The notes: a model not told the origin generated them from the sequence alone. Numbered from the stretch's first letter, positions 1 through 11,509 are shown. The stretch: 64,000 nt of DNA from Branchiostoma belcheri (GCF_001625305.1 NW_017803887.1:1218806-1282805), one strand, 5' to 3'. Program-made: numbers and translations.

Positions 1-1450
1 CTAAATCTGCGCTCCTAGCGGCCGGCCCGGTATTACACCAGCCCCCCTATTATTTCATTTCTCAATATTTTATGATTATTTATGATATCTTAGACTCATT
101 TTATCATACATCTTACGGTTGGAAATTTGAAAGTTACTAGTATTGGACAGGACTGATTATCAAGCTACGCAAAAGTCTGTATTTTTTACCTCAATGAAAA
201 ATGGAGGTATTGTTTTAGTGTGTCCGTGTGTGTTTGTCTGTGTTTTTCCGCACATCTGTAGTCAGTATAACTTTAGAACGCCTTTATGGATAGTGATGAT
301 ATTCGATATGTTGGTAGGTTGTGCAAATGCAAATTTTGCAAATGAACACTTAATTAGCATAATAAAAGAGTGAATTCTGTAATTCCAGTGTTTTACATAA
401 TAATACTTTCATACAAGTAATGTATGTAATCAACAACAGGTGGAATATCAACAGATACCAATTATGCAAATAATAACCCAATTTGCATAATTAATGTAAA
501 CATTCTGCCATGTCTAAATGGTAAATGATTGGGATTTTAAAGCCGTTAATCATTCTAGATTATGGTAGATACGACCTTCTTTCCATAACCAATGAGGAAA
601 ATCCCCCCAAAACATAAACTTTACATATTTTGTGGAGATAAAGGATCTCCAAATTCTTGATGTGGAAATGTTCGGACCGATGGACGAGTCCATTATTGAC
701 TAGTTGAAACAATATTCTTATGGTGTAAAGTTGGAAAGCTACTCTTCAAACTTGGATAAAATTAGTCGCTTGTGGTCGAATATTTTTCGAATGTTGTAAT
801 TTTGCACAGATGTGCGAGATAAGGGAATAAAGTGCAGGAAAGTGAATCAAGACGAAAAACTCTTTGAAATTTTTCATAGAGGTATTAGATATTTTAATTT
901 TGTTTTTAAATTTATTATTTAGGTGAGTCAATAATAGACTCTAGATCTAACATATTCTCTTCCCTCCTGCAAGCAAATGGTGCCTTATTATTATTACACT
1001 TTTTTACACTAGGTTATACGCACATAGCTGCTGCACTTGATCAAAACCTTGCTTTTATAATATGTTGTTTATATTTTGTTTTTGTACATGTAGACTAATA
1101 TACGCGGTATAGATTGGTGTTTTGGATTTTTTTCCTGGAAATGCCTCTCTTACCTTTCCCTTTAAGAGTGTTATGTGGTTTTAAAAGCAACGTGAATATT
1201 TCTTCCCTCGCAATGCCTTTGTTCTTCCACGGCGTCGCTGATACGGCGATGCTGGTTGGCCAATGGCTGTCCTAGGCTGAAACACTCAGCATAACGCAGA
1301 CTTAATCAATCAAAGCCTGTGACAAGCTGCCAGGTTGGGTGGGATTAGAGTGCTCGGGCGCCACTGCAGAGAACAGAGCTGCGTCCTGCGCTGTCCAGGC
1401 CATCCTACAGGTGCGGACAAACACTTTGTAAGATCATATGGTAAGATAAA
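1..1450. other. Gene-poor upstream stretch
   Basis: No protein-coding segment is recognisable here. About 190-600 is an AT-rich dispersed repeat that recurs at about 6400-6850 (listed separately). A CCAAT sequence lies near 1259 in a GC-richer patch (1205-1430) that may belong to the promoter of the receptor gene starting at 1505; no TATA box or start site can be fixed from sequence alone. Confidence 0.5.
190..600 (+). repeat. Dispersed repeat, copy 1 (pair with about 6400-6850)
   Basis: The stretch shares colinear blocks with 6400-6850: a TG-rich lead-in, then CCTTTATGGATAGT, then further on ACCAATTATGCAAA followed by TTGCATA. Similarity is patchy, so the copies are old. No terminal inverted repeat or coding frame was recognised, and the class is unknown. 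Confidence 0.5.
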
Positions 1451-1504
1451 TCCTTTCTTGACGATCTTTTCTATCAATAGTATGGTGTAATAACGATAAT
1501 AGCG

Positions 1505-4500
1505 ATGAAGCCGATGGAAAAAGTCTCGTTGTTGCTGCTTATGCAGCTACTAGTGCCGCGGGTGGACGCCGGTAGCTGGCAGAGCTGCCGTGAAGTGCCC
1601 GTGGCGAAATGTGGTGTAGGTGACAGTGGTAGTGATGGTCGTGAGTACCGGTATGACACTGGAGTGTACCGGTACAAGTGGACCAAAAACCCGAAAGAGT
1701 TTTACGCTTACGGAGGCCCCTTTTCCACCTTCTCTTTGGGCCAGGCTTTCCAGTCTTGTCAGATCTGCTCAAATGAAACAAGGCCTACCCAGGGGGGTTC
1801 TCCTCCACAATCCATAACTGACATCATGATCGTTGAGAACAACGTCGGTAGGCTTGACCATGAAAAAGGAGAGATCCTGTCTCAGATCCCATGTGGTGAA
1901 GATTGTAGGCTGTGGTTTGTGGATTGTAACCTAACGACAATAGAGGTAGGGGCGTTTGCTAAGTTGCCACAGGTGTCAAAACTGGCCATCTGGCGGAGCA
2001 ATGTCCAGACTCTGAAGAACGGCACGTTTGCTGGGATGGAGAGCCTCGAGTATCTGCTGCTGTTGGAGAACAACCTGGCACATCTGGAGGTGGGATACAA
2101 TAAAACATGCATTACGTAAACATATTTTTCGGCGATCGAACATTGCTTGTCGCCCTTTTTTATTGCCTGGATGTCAGTCATTTTATCTTTAGTACCGTCT
2201 CTTTGTCGCTTGTCTGCAAAAGACAGGGCCAACATAGTCTATCCGTCGGTACTTGAGGAGATGCAATGATTGGCCAAATGTAAGTGAGGACTATATAAAA
2301 ACATCCAATCAGCAAAGGCCCTGTAAAACCATCACTAGATGGGTGGATTCAGTCCTTTTAGTAGTGGGGTGATGCAGACAACGTACTAAAGCATAACGGG
2401 CTGGCATACCGACGAATGGTTTTTTAACTGTTTTACAAACTGTTCTGCTGTAGGGTGGCTGCCTTGATGGGTTGCCCAGCGTGTCACACATCGTCCTTGT
2501 GGACAACCAAATCCTGACGATATCGCCTGACGCTTTCCGGGGGTTGCAGCCGCGGTGGTTTGACGTAAGTGCCAATCTTATCGCTAACGTAGCCCCGGGG
2601 ACCTTCCAGACGATCAAGTCCGTAGTATATGTCCGCGCCGTTGAGAACAAGCTTCGGTCGATCGGCGTGGGGATGTTCCACGGGCTTGAGAGGCTGGTAT
2701 CCCTGCACCTGACGGGTAACAGGATCTCCCACATTGCTGCAGGCGCGTTCCACTCAAACACGGAATTGGATATCCTAAATCTTGCAGAAAACAGGCTGAC
2801 CTTCCTGTCTGGCGGCTGGTACAAATGGTCCTTTCAGGGCAGTCTAGTTGCCCGTGATAATGGTATTGCCACTATTGTGTTGAAAGGCAGGGCGATTCCA
2901 TGGGGCCTCAGGATTCACCTGTCCAACCGGCCGCGCTGCACGTGTGCGAATGATTGGCTTTACGACTACGAGGGGGGCTACCCAAAGACCAAGCAGCGTT
3001 TTAAGAATTTACTAAATTTGCCCCCGGCAAAAGTGAGCTGCCCCGCCTCGGCGCTGATGCGAAACATCTCCGCGCCAGTCTCTCCCAGCCACTCCCTGCC
3101 CTGCCCGCCACCAATGGTGGAGATCTTGAAGGCCGAACGCTATCCTGAATGCAAGTACACGGTGGTGGTGGGTAGGGTGTACTGGGAGCAGTTGCCCCAA
3201 GTGTCTTGGACCTTCCCTAACGACTCACGACACACACACGACATTACGTACGACACAAACACGAAAACATACGCTACTCTGCCGACAGGCAACCTAACCG
3301 TGAGAGTGGTGACCGAACTAAAGGCTGAGGGCTGGGTGAAATGTAAGGGACCAGCAAATAACCTATTGGGGGGTTCAGGAAATGACAGCCTGTGTTCTAA
3401 CTACATGGGGAGGTCCAGCTTCACCCTTTGGCTTGAGACCACCGAGCCCTTGTCCTTTGGAAACACCACTTGTACGGTTTCTTCGGAAACTGGGTCTGAC
3501 ACTGTGGTTTTCATGACAAGTGAAGGCACAACACTCCAGGCAACAGAACCCTCACTCATCAACACCTCACCATTCTCAACCACCATGAGCACACCACCGG
3601 TGCCCACCGGCATCAGCACTACACTACTGANNNNNNNNNNNNNNNNNNNNACTCACGACACACACACGACATTACGTACGACACAAACACGAAAACATAC
3701 GCTACTCTGCCGACAGGCAACCTAACCGTGAGAGTGGTGACCGAACTAAAGGCTGAGGGCTGGGTGAAATGTAAGGGACCAGCAAATAACCTATTGGGGG
3801 GTTCAGGAAATGACAGCCTGTGTTCTAACTACATGGGGAGGTCCAGCTTCACCCTTTGGCTTGAGACCACCGAGCCCTTGTCCTTTGGAAACACCACTTG
3901 TACGGTTTCTTCGGAAACTGGGTCTGACACTGTGGTTTTCATGACAAGTGAAGGCACAACACTCCAGGCAACAGAACCCTCACTCATCAACACCTCACCA
4001 TTCTCAACCACCATGAGCACACCACCGGTGCCCACCGGCATCAGCACTACACTACTGACCACCATCACAAGTGATGATGCTTATGAAGGGGGTATCTGCA
4101 CATGGAACATAGTGTTGTCATCTGTTATCTGGTTGCCGGCTGTTGCGGTGGGGCCCGGGGTTCTGTTCTGTGTCAGGTGTATCAAGCGTAGGCTCGGACG
4201 CAAATCTCCAGATAACAGCACAGGTTCACCTCGCAATGGCAATGAGGTCTTTGTCTGTTCTAAGTGGCCAGTTGGCAACTTGGATGAGCCAGTGATCAGT
4301 CCGTACGCTGAAGGTCGTTTCGAGGATCACGACAGCTTAAATGAGTCAGAATCAGTCATCAGCCCTTACGCTGAAGGTGGTTTCCAAGACCACCCTGACT
4401 TGCGCAGGGCCGGTTCTTCTCAGTCAGATGCTGTTCCGTACGGACAGGCCAAGCTTTGCGCAGCGTACCCAGGCCGCCCCCGCGCGCACACACACCCCGT

Positions 4501-5255
4501 GCCGTCCCGCCCGTACAGAGCCGAGCGTCCCCGTCAGACACCAAACAAGGAAGGGGCAGTTGTAACTGGCTATGGTCAAAACGCTGGCGATAAGTCAGGC
4601 AAAACCTGCTACCAGCACCCATCTATCCTCCCCAACCCGGGTGCAACCACGTCCCCTACCTACCAGCAGAATGCCAGCGCCGCTAAACGTTCCCGCAAGG
4701 CACCTTGCTACAACCCCCCTGCCACTAACCCAGACCGTATCCTGTCAACAACCTATGGCTATGGTAAAACCGGTGGCAATAACTCAGGCAAAACCTGCTA
4801 CCAGCACCCATCTATCCTCCCTAACCCCGGGTGCAACCACGTCCCCTGCCTATCAGCATAATGCCAGCGCCGCTAAGCGTTCCCGTAAGGCACGTTGCTA
4901 CAACTCCCCTGTCGCTAACCCTGACCGTACCCTGTCTAACACCTATGGCCAGCATGACACTATTGCGACGGTCTGTAACTCCGTAGCGTCTCCAATGGCC
5001 AGTAGCTATGACCCTGCTACCCCGCGCAGAAGTGAGACGGACACTCCGTCCGCCGTCTATGATGAAAATCACCGCAGTCAGCCCGCCACAAGCCGGGAAA
5101 ACAGTTACATCTGCCCCTCCCCTGCGACTGGTGCTGGTCGGTCCCCGGCAGCTGCATACTGCCAGAACGAGCGTAGAGAGGCAATAAACAACACTACAGA
5201 GTACCCTGAGACAAACAGCTATGATCCGGCCCCTGCTGATGGGATTAGTCACTGA
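1505..5255 (+). CDS. LRR-Ig single-pass transmembrane receptor
   Basis: Two coding exons are seen: 1505-2089 (phase 0, donor GAG|GTGGG) and 2454-5255 (acceptor CTGTAG). The product starts with a signal peptide (MEKVSLLLLMQLLVPRVDA region), then a cysteine-containing N-terminal segment, leucine-rich repeats, a cysteine-rich LRR C-cap (CTCANDWLY...), an Ig-like region with Cys pairs, a Ser/Thr-rich stalk, a transmembrane helix around 4100-4180 followed by CIKRRLGRK, and a tail of about 350 residues rich in Tyr, Pro and Asn. This is the LRRIG architecture known to be expanded in amphioxus; such proteins are cell-surface recognition or adhesion molecules, and the ligand is unknown. The model needs two corrections: a 408-bp duplication around a 20-N gap (3223-4058) and an extra C at 4825-4828. 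With both corrected the protein is about 985 residues. The Ig call is weaker than the LRR call. Confidence 0.85.
3223..4058. repeat. 408-bp direct duplication around a 20-N gap (probable assembly artefact)
   Basis: Bases 3223-3630 and 3651-4058 appear identical throughout, and they sit exactly on the two sides of a gap of 20 Ns (3631-3650). Real tandem duplications rarely meet exactly at a gap edge with no divergence. Two overlapping contig ends that were not merged explain this better. The repeat lies in the Ig-like region and stalk of the receptor; removing one copy restores a continuous reading frame from 3630 to 4059. Confidence 0.9.
4270..5255 (+). repeat. Repetitive cytoplasmic tail of the LRR-Ig receptor
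   Basis: Within the tail the short motif VISPYAEG occurs twice (about 4291 and 4351, followed by similar acidic residues). A longer module of about 60 codons then occurs twice in tandem (about 4569-4750 and 4755-4940): it contains SGKTCYQHPSILPNPG, then ATTSP, NASAAKRSRKA, CYN and NPDR. The second module carries one extra C, so the frame changes inside it. Downstream the tail goes on with SYDPATP, AVYDENH and SYDPAP, which are Tyr-containing motifs of possible SH2-docking type (inference). Confidence 0.8.
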
Positions 5256-5273
5256 GTAACACCACCCTTCCAA

Positions 5274-7670
5274 GATTTGAATATGTTAATATGTTCCACT
5301 CAATATTGCAATCATTTTTGTACGAAGGTGAAAAAATACCTGTGCGAAAAAATAAGTGCTAAAAGGTCCACAAAGGGAAAGGGAAACTTTGTCTTATTTG
5401 AAATTGGCCGTTTAAAACACTTGTTTCAACAGGATAATGCATGTTATTTCAAGTCTATGTTTTAAAACTTGAATATATGCAAAAGAATAATTCAAATATT
5501 TTGTAAGAAATTAAAACAAAAATGGGCAAGGACTAGATAAGTTTAGCTTACATGAAATTAAACAAATATAAAGAGTGAAGACTGATTTTTTTTAAACAAT
5601 TATTTGTCCTGTCAGTGTCTTCACTAAAATATACCCTACTGATTACAAAACATTTTTTATTAAAACTTAAAAACGACATACCAAATACAAACTTTCGAAA
5701 AGTCCACTTTACTTATATCTCCAAATATACGATCACTATTATACCATTTGATTGCCATGGATAACTTTGCACGTTGTTTCTGTTATGAGTTTTCTTTTTT
5801 TGTGTTTAATCTTTTGTGTATTTAGTTCGTCTCATCCTAGTCAGCCACATGCCTGCACTTTATTACAGTTATTGTTGAAGTTGCAAAGTCTGAACCTCGA
5901 GGAACAAATGCTTCAAATTTGTCGATTCTGTCCAAATTTCATCTTAGAAAATTTTTAACAACTTTACAGACGTCTAAACGTTTTTGGCGTCGATGAAATG
6001 TTAAAAAGCTGTTTTTGATGAGACAACCATAAGTGATAATTCAAAGAAGCAAATTTTGGCGTGTTCTAAACTCTAAATTTTTTGTGACAATAAATGACAA
6101 TATTGCGCAGTAGAACCAAATATAGTGGCAAATACCATCTATTAGTCGATTTTTATCTTCCCCTATATTGTTTTCTGTGTCTCTGTTTATTTGTTTACTT
6201 GCAGGGTAACTCTCAAAGCTCTGGGTGAATGTTCATGGTATTTGGTATGCTTGTGCATGTAGCTTGTAAGGTACTGCCGCAAGATTTTTAGTCTTTGAAG
6301 CTTGTCTCGACATGCTTTAGACGTGCTTTTCTAAAATAGCTCTCGGGGGTCGTAAGGTAATGGCGCAGGGTTAAGGCCCCGGGCAGCTTTAGACAATGCA
6401 AAACGGAGGAATATTTTTGTCTGTGTGTGTTTGTGCATATTTGTAGTGAGCATAACTTAAGAAAGCCTTTATGGATAGTTATGATATTTGTTATGTTTGC
6501 CGATGGAACGACAAAAAATGTTGGTACTAAATCAGAACTTCTGATTTTGCTTTAAAATATTTTTCCCTAGCATGCTATGGTCCTGATTTTTTGGTGGCTG
6601 ATAGCTTTTAATGTCGGGAACAAATGGTAAAGATGCACGTTATTAAATGGAATGATAATGCACAACAGAAGATAGATTGTATAATAAATGAGGAAACCAT
6701 TCCGTTCCGTCACAGGTCTGTGATTAAACTTTCAAATATGTGACGTCAAAAGCTACCAATTATGCAAACCAAGTTACCACTTGCATAGTTATTAATTTTT
6801 TTTAAGGTACAGATCAAGAACATGTTGTATCTGACTATTTGTTCTACGTTTTCTCAATCATTACTAATTTTTTATTTCTTTTAAAACTTTTAAATCGTTC
6901 AAACAAAAGTTTCTTAATGCAAAGTTACGGATCTTAAATGTAATGTTTTTATGCGGGAGCATATATAAAATGTCTTAAAAAGAAAAAAAATGTTATAAAC
7001 GTTTAATGTTTTGAAAGGCACATTTCAAACATTGCATTTTTCAAGATGAATCCATTTTCGTACATGCATATACTTGGCTAATATTAAGAGAAAATGATGA
7101 TACCAGAAATCTGGAAGGTGAATCAAATATGGAGACTATATATATTAAATTCTAGCTCATAAAATGAATTTTTGAGGTGAACCAAAATTTTACAGACCTC
7201 TTTTAAAATAATAGGGCCAACATTCTGTTGTTAATTTTACGGATGTTCTATATGGATGCTGTGTTGCCAATTACATTATCTAGGATATAGAAGGTGCTGA
7301 TGTATAGTGAACGTATTATTCCTAAAGCCTTGAAATTATAAATGTAGTGCTTAAGGCTTACTGGAATTTATAAATAAAAACAACGTAGGTTATGTCTGGT
7401 TTCTCTACAGATTGGCCAAACTCTTTATCACTTATTAAACAATTTCACACTACTTGTTTTATGTAGTCCACAACATACATCTTGCATTTTTAGGCTTGTC
7501 CCACTAATCTCCTTCATGGTCCGACTAAAAGCAGGTAAAATCTATAGAAACAAAATAGTGCTGATAATATAAATCAGGTTAAGTGTTTTAAGATAATTAC
7601 ATTTTTTTTGAATGGATACAATACTGTCTACATTTTATGCGTGTTATATTTCCTTTGTCAACTGATTTAG
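5274..7670. other. AT-rich stretch downstream of the receptor
   Basis: The start presumably includes the receptor 3' UTR, but no clear polyadenylation signal was pinned down. The rest holds no recognisable gene. About 6400-6850 is the second copy of the dispersed repeat seen at 190-600. Confidence 0.5.
6400..6850 (+). repeat. Dispersed repeat, copy 2 (pair with 190-600)
   Basis: It shares the CCTTTATGGATAGT block and, about 250 bases on, the ACCAATTATGCAAA block, in the same order and at similar spacing to the copy at 190-600. No coding frame was recognised. Confidence 0.5.
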
Positions 7671-7811
7671 GCCCTGTTCAGATGAAAACGCTAGAGCCAC
7701 GATTTGGGTAAATCGCATATCTCACATCTGGTCCACGTGCCAAACGTTCCTTAGAAATCGTGCCCAAGCACGATTTTAGGAAGGCCCATAGGTACACTTA
7801 GCATTTTTTAT

Positions 7812-8113
7812 TCCACTTTGTATTTTCTATGGGCACTTTGTATTTTCTATGGGTACTTGTTTTTTTCTGTGGGTACTTAGTATTTTCTATGGGTACTTTG
7901 TATTTTCTATGGGCACTTTGTATTTTCTATGGGTACTTGTTTTTTTCTGTGGGCACTTTGTATTTTCTATGGGCACTTTGTATTTTCTATGGGCACTTTG
8001 TATTTTCTATGGGCACTTTGTATTTTCTATGGGCACTTTGTATTTTCTATGGGCACTTTGTATTTTCTATGGGCACTTTGTATTTTCTATGGGTACTTGT
8101 TTTTTTCTGTGTG
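7812..8113 (+). repeat. 20-bp tandem repeat array, about 15 units
   Basis: The unit is TATTTTCTATGGGCACTTTG with a few variants (GGGTACTTG, TTTTTTTCTGT). It sits in the left arm of the palindrome. Because 20 is not a multiple of three, all three frames are open, which produces long spurious reading frames that should not be called genes. Confidence 0.95.
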
Positions 8114-9370
8114 TACTTCGCGAAGTTTATTTGGTGGCTGGCGAAGCGACATTCATTTTGCTTTGATGTGGATGCTCCCATTTTTATTATGGCGGTATAT
8201 TTCTATTTACCATTCTAGGCAACTAAATTTATTTTAAACCTATTAAAACATAATATACTTTACACTTTGAGAAAATTTTGTTTGTTTTGCATGCAATGTT
8301 CCACACGTTTATTAATTAGGAGTATCAAATAGTGATTATTACATCCTGGCATAGATTATGTTAATGTAGACACAGGACCATACTATTTTCGGGGGTGCTA
8401 GGACATATTGTTCAGACTTCCGTCAACATTTCCGTAGCGATATATGGTAAATCACTTCCTCGCTGAATGTTAATTACTCATTTGTATTAAAAAAAGCCCG
8501 TAATCTAAAGCGAGGGTTCATTGCCAATGTTGGGGAAAAATTGCATTGCGGTTTGCTGCCCTCCTACCAACCGCGAACGTTCATCACATGCAGTTTACGC
8601 AGGAAATGTGGACAATATGCCGTTTCAGTAAATAACCTGACATCTAAAATTGTTCATTTATGAAGTGCAAAAGCGTGAAACATAGGCCGTAAGCCATGGA
8701 GGTCGTTGACCTTTGTTGGGACGCCCCCCTCCCCACAAAAGTGCCAATTCATGTCACTACAGCACACATGTAGCTTACCACACGATTAGACGGTCAACCT
8801 AGAGTGTAATTTGAGTTTCTGTGAATATTTCAACAATTTTAGATGTCAGGTTATTTACTGAAACGGCATATTGTCCATATTTCCTACGTAAACTGCATGT
8901 GATGAACGTTCGCGGTTGGTAGGAGGGCAGCAAACCGCAATACAATTTTTTCCCAACATTGGCAATGAACCCTCGCTTTAGATTACGGGCTTTTTTTAAT
9001 ACAAAGGAGTAATTTACATTCAGCGAGGAAGTGATTTACCATATATCGCTACGGAATGTTGACGGAAGTCTGAACAATATGTCCTAGCACCCCCGAAAAT
9101 AGTATGGTCCTGTGTCTACATTAACATAATCTATGCCAGGATGTAATAATCACTATTTGATACTCCTAATTAATAAACGTGTGGAACATTGCATGCAAAA
9201 CAAACAAAATTTTCTCAAAGTGTAAAGTATATTATGTTTTAATAGGTTTAAAATAAATTTAGTTGCCTAGAATGGTAAATAGAAATATACCGCCATAATA
9301 AAAATGGGAGCATCCACATCAAAGCAAAATGAATGTCGCTTCGCCAGCCACCAAAAAACTTCGCGAAGTA

Positions 9371-9552
9371 CACACAGGAAAAAACAAGTACCCATAGAAA
9401 ATACAAAGTGCCCATAGAAAATACAAAGTGCCCATAGAAAATACAAAGTGCCCATAGAAAATACAAAGTGCCCATAGAAAATACAAAGTGCCCATAGAAA
9501 ATACAAAGTACCCATAGAAAATACAAAGTACCCATAGAAAATACAAAGTGGA
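9371..9552 (-). repeat. 20-bp tandem repeat array, about 9 units (right arm)
   Basis: This is the complement of the array at 7812-8113, with about six fewer units. Open frames here are repeat artefacts. Confidence 0.95.
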
Positions 9553-9906
9553 ATAAAAAATGCTAAGTGTACCTATGGGCCTTCGTACGATTTGCCTTAA
9601 CTACATTCATTTTTGTTTGATGAAAAATCACAAATTGGCGTCGTATCAATGTCAGACGTCAACGACCTGCTTGCTGGTGACCCAGCGTACATCGGCTGAA
9701 TGACGACGTGGTCCCACCAGACGCCGTGAAGCTCGAGGAAGAACGGGCACATTATTCGGGCATTACTGCTCTTCAAGTTGCTGCTGCGACTTAATAAAGA
9801 GATAACACCCAATGAGCCATGGCCGGGTTACTAATAAAAGTAAGCCGGTAAAATCACATTGCGTTCAGGCTGATGTCGGAATGTTTTGATGGCAGTTTAA
9901 AAGGCG

Positions 9907-10131
9907 GGGTCGTGTGGCGTAGCGGCAGCGTGCTCGACTCGGAACCAAGAGGTCCCGGGTTCGAGTCCTGACATGCCACCGATCTTGTGCTCTTAGGAAA
10001 GGCACTTTACACGACTTTCCCGTGTATTGTCTTGTCCTGTATTCGTCCTCTGCGTTGGTGGCGACATAAAATAAGTTGATATAACTTGAGTGTGCTGTCA
10101 CCACGTCTAGTCAAGAAATGTTGGAATATAA
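9907..10131 (+). mobile_element. tRNA-derived SINE
   Basis: The head looks like a tRNA with an A-box-like stretch (GTGTGGCGTAGCGG) and a B box (GGTTCGAGTCC), followed by a unique body and an A-rich tail. AAAAGGCG is present just before (9899-9906) and just after (10132-10139) the element, a plausible target site duplication. Similar heads occur at 27790-27951, 43254-43324, 45740-45952 and 58132-58285. Confidence 0.8.
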
Positions 10132-10239
10132 AAAAGGCGCCATCAATGCGATTTGGAGCGTTTAGCTCGGGCGTTTAGATTCTGCTTCTGTTGAAGCACG
10201 ATCGAATGCGCTTCCATCGTTTTCGTCTGAACAGGTTTA

Positions 10240-11500
10240 TAAACGGTTCATGCTGTAAAGCTGCATAATAATGGCCACCTTCATAAATGCTTCATCATCT
10301 GCCTGTTCTTGATCTCCCTATATTCCAATGATTACTACAAAGGTCGTACATGTTTATGTTACCAGAGACATGTCTGAAAAGTGTTGACATTCTTTGAACT
10401 GGACCCTACATGTCCTAGCTGTGGCTATTGTTATACTTAAAGTTTTGAATTCTTTTAGCAGCAGGGTAAGTTCGGAAGCAACACTTACATTACTTAGAGG
10501 ACCGGTAACATATGGGAGAGAACCCAGATCGATAATCTTGTCTAACTTTTAGGATACAAAGGTATTTTCGGTGACAATCTGCAATAGGAATGTCTATTCA
10601 TCCAGTTTGGCACCTAATCAGCTAGATTAGTATTCGGCTGGTCGTAAAAAAAACTAACATACTCAGCATGCATTTTCTGCATGCCCGGGAAAGAAGCGGT
10701 CAAGCTCTATGCCCCTGCGTCCCTTCTCACGGCAGGCTCAGACGATGTCACCAGCAAACCACGTACCTGCAGTACACGCACGGGCCTTCTCCGAGACTGC
10801 AATGGCTATTTTCTACCAAAGCAGATGTCCAACCTCGCTGAAAACAGACTGGACTGGAAAAAACAGTCGCCTGCAACTAGCTGCTGAAATAAGAAGAAAG
10901 TAATATGCGGAAAGTAAATGTAATGGTACAAGTTTCTCACCCTTGTGAGGATTGTAGTGAGCAGTACTAGTGGACCACGGGTACTCACCCAATTGTAAGG
11001 ACTACGTTGCTGAAGGTTAATCATCCAGGATAAAGATAAAGTGATAAAGCCGTTGAATCTTCTCAAACTGGATAAATTGTATTTGTACTGATCCATTTGT
11101 ACTGAAACGTTTACGTATCAAAATTTCAATTTATCCAGTTTGAAAAGATTCAACGGCTTTATCTTTTTTTAATTGTACGGACTATTTCCAATAGCACGCA
11201 AGCAGCTGCCTGGGATTCAAGCACACGGCCTTCTGGTCCTGTGTGTCATTTTGTCTGGTCACATGTGTATTATGTTACCTGCTGGAGGTATCTCTGTGTG
11301 TTTTGACTACTTATGAAGTGGTGAAATATTAAAATTCTATATTTAAAATGACGTTGTAAAGCTAGTATTTGCATTTTGCAAAGTATAATATACATTGTAA
11401 CAATAGACGCCACTTGTAAGGCAGTATAGGTTTGATTACCATATAGCCAGAGGACGCAAACCAATCAGAAGGCTCCATTCACCATTGGTTATCAGGCCGT
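10240..11500. other. Unassigned stretch with one hairpin
   Basis: No gene is recognisable. The only clear structure is the inverted repeat at 11043-11163. A short open frame around 10681-10887 has no recognisable family or splice context. Confidence 0.4.
11043..11163. repeat. 37-bp inverted repeat with 47-bp loop
   Basis: The arms 11043-11079 and 11127-11163 are complementary with one mismatch. The short size and tight hairpin suggest a miniature fold-back element. No target duplication was identified. Confidence 0.8.
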
Positions 11501-11509
11501 GACCTCAAA

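Larger units (their letters stand above)
7781..9583. repeat. 1.8-kb near-perfect inverted repeat (874-bp and 752-bp arms, 177-bp spacer)
   Basis: Left arm 7781-8654 is the reverse complement of 8832-9583 with only scattered substitutions. The arm lengths differ by about 120 bp because the left arm has about six more copies of a 20-bp tandem unit. The spacer is 8655-8831. Transcription through it would give a very long hairpin RNA. Confidence 0.9.
7673..10235. mobile_element. Non-autonomous DNA element with 18-bp inverted ends and a palindromic core
   Basis: The left end reads CCTGTTCAGATGAAAACG (7673-7690) and the right end is its complement with one mismatch (10218-10235). TTTA occurs just outside both ends (one or two bases off on the left), so a short TTA/TTTA target duplication is possible. 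The interior is mostly a long palindrome (7781-9583) plus a SINE (9907-10131). No transposase was recognised. A related end is at 38150-38265, where the same order of blocks is seen (CACATCTGGTCCA, CGATTCGGG-like, then a GTTCACACGGAAACGC-type tip). The superfamily is unproven; short T/A-rich target sites would suit PIF/Harbinger-like elements. Confidence 0.7.

Noticed and set aside
680-945. Inverted pair GAGTCCATTATTGACT / AGTCAATAATAGACTC as ends of an element
   Set aside because: The match is only about 16 bases with a mismatch and does not extend; chance in AT-rich DNA is plausible.
7812-8113. CRISPR-like array
   Set aside because: The units are contiguous without unique spacers and the genome is eukaryotic.
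7829-8237. Overlapping frames reading MGTLYFLWALCIFYGHF-like repeats in all three frames (also antisense at 9248-9546)
   Set aside because: They are translations of a 20-bp tandem repeat whose length is not a multiple of three; no start context, splice sites or family.
9907-9980. Functional tRNA gene (also at 58132-58206 and minus-strand copies)
   Set aside because: A and B boxes are present, but the copies share a conserved downstream body and an A-rich end, the layout of a tRNA-derived SINE, and the stems are imperfect.
10681-10887. 68-codon frame as a small gene or exon
   Set aside because: No recognisable domain, signal or splice context, and the overlapping frame is equally open.
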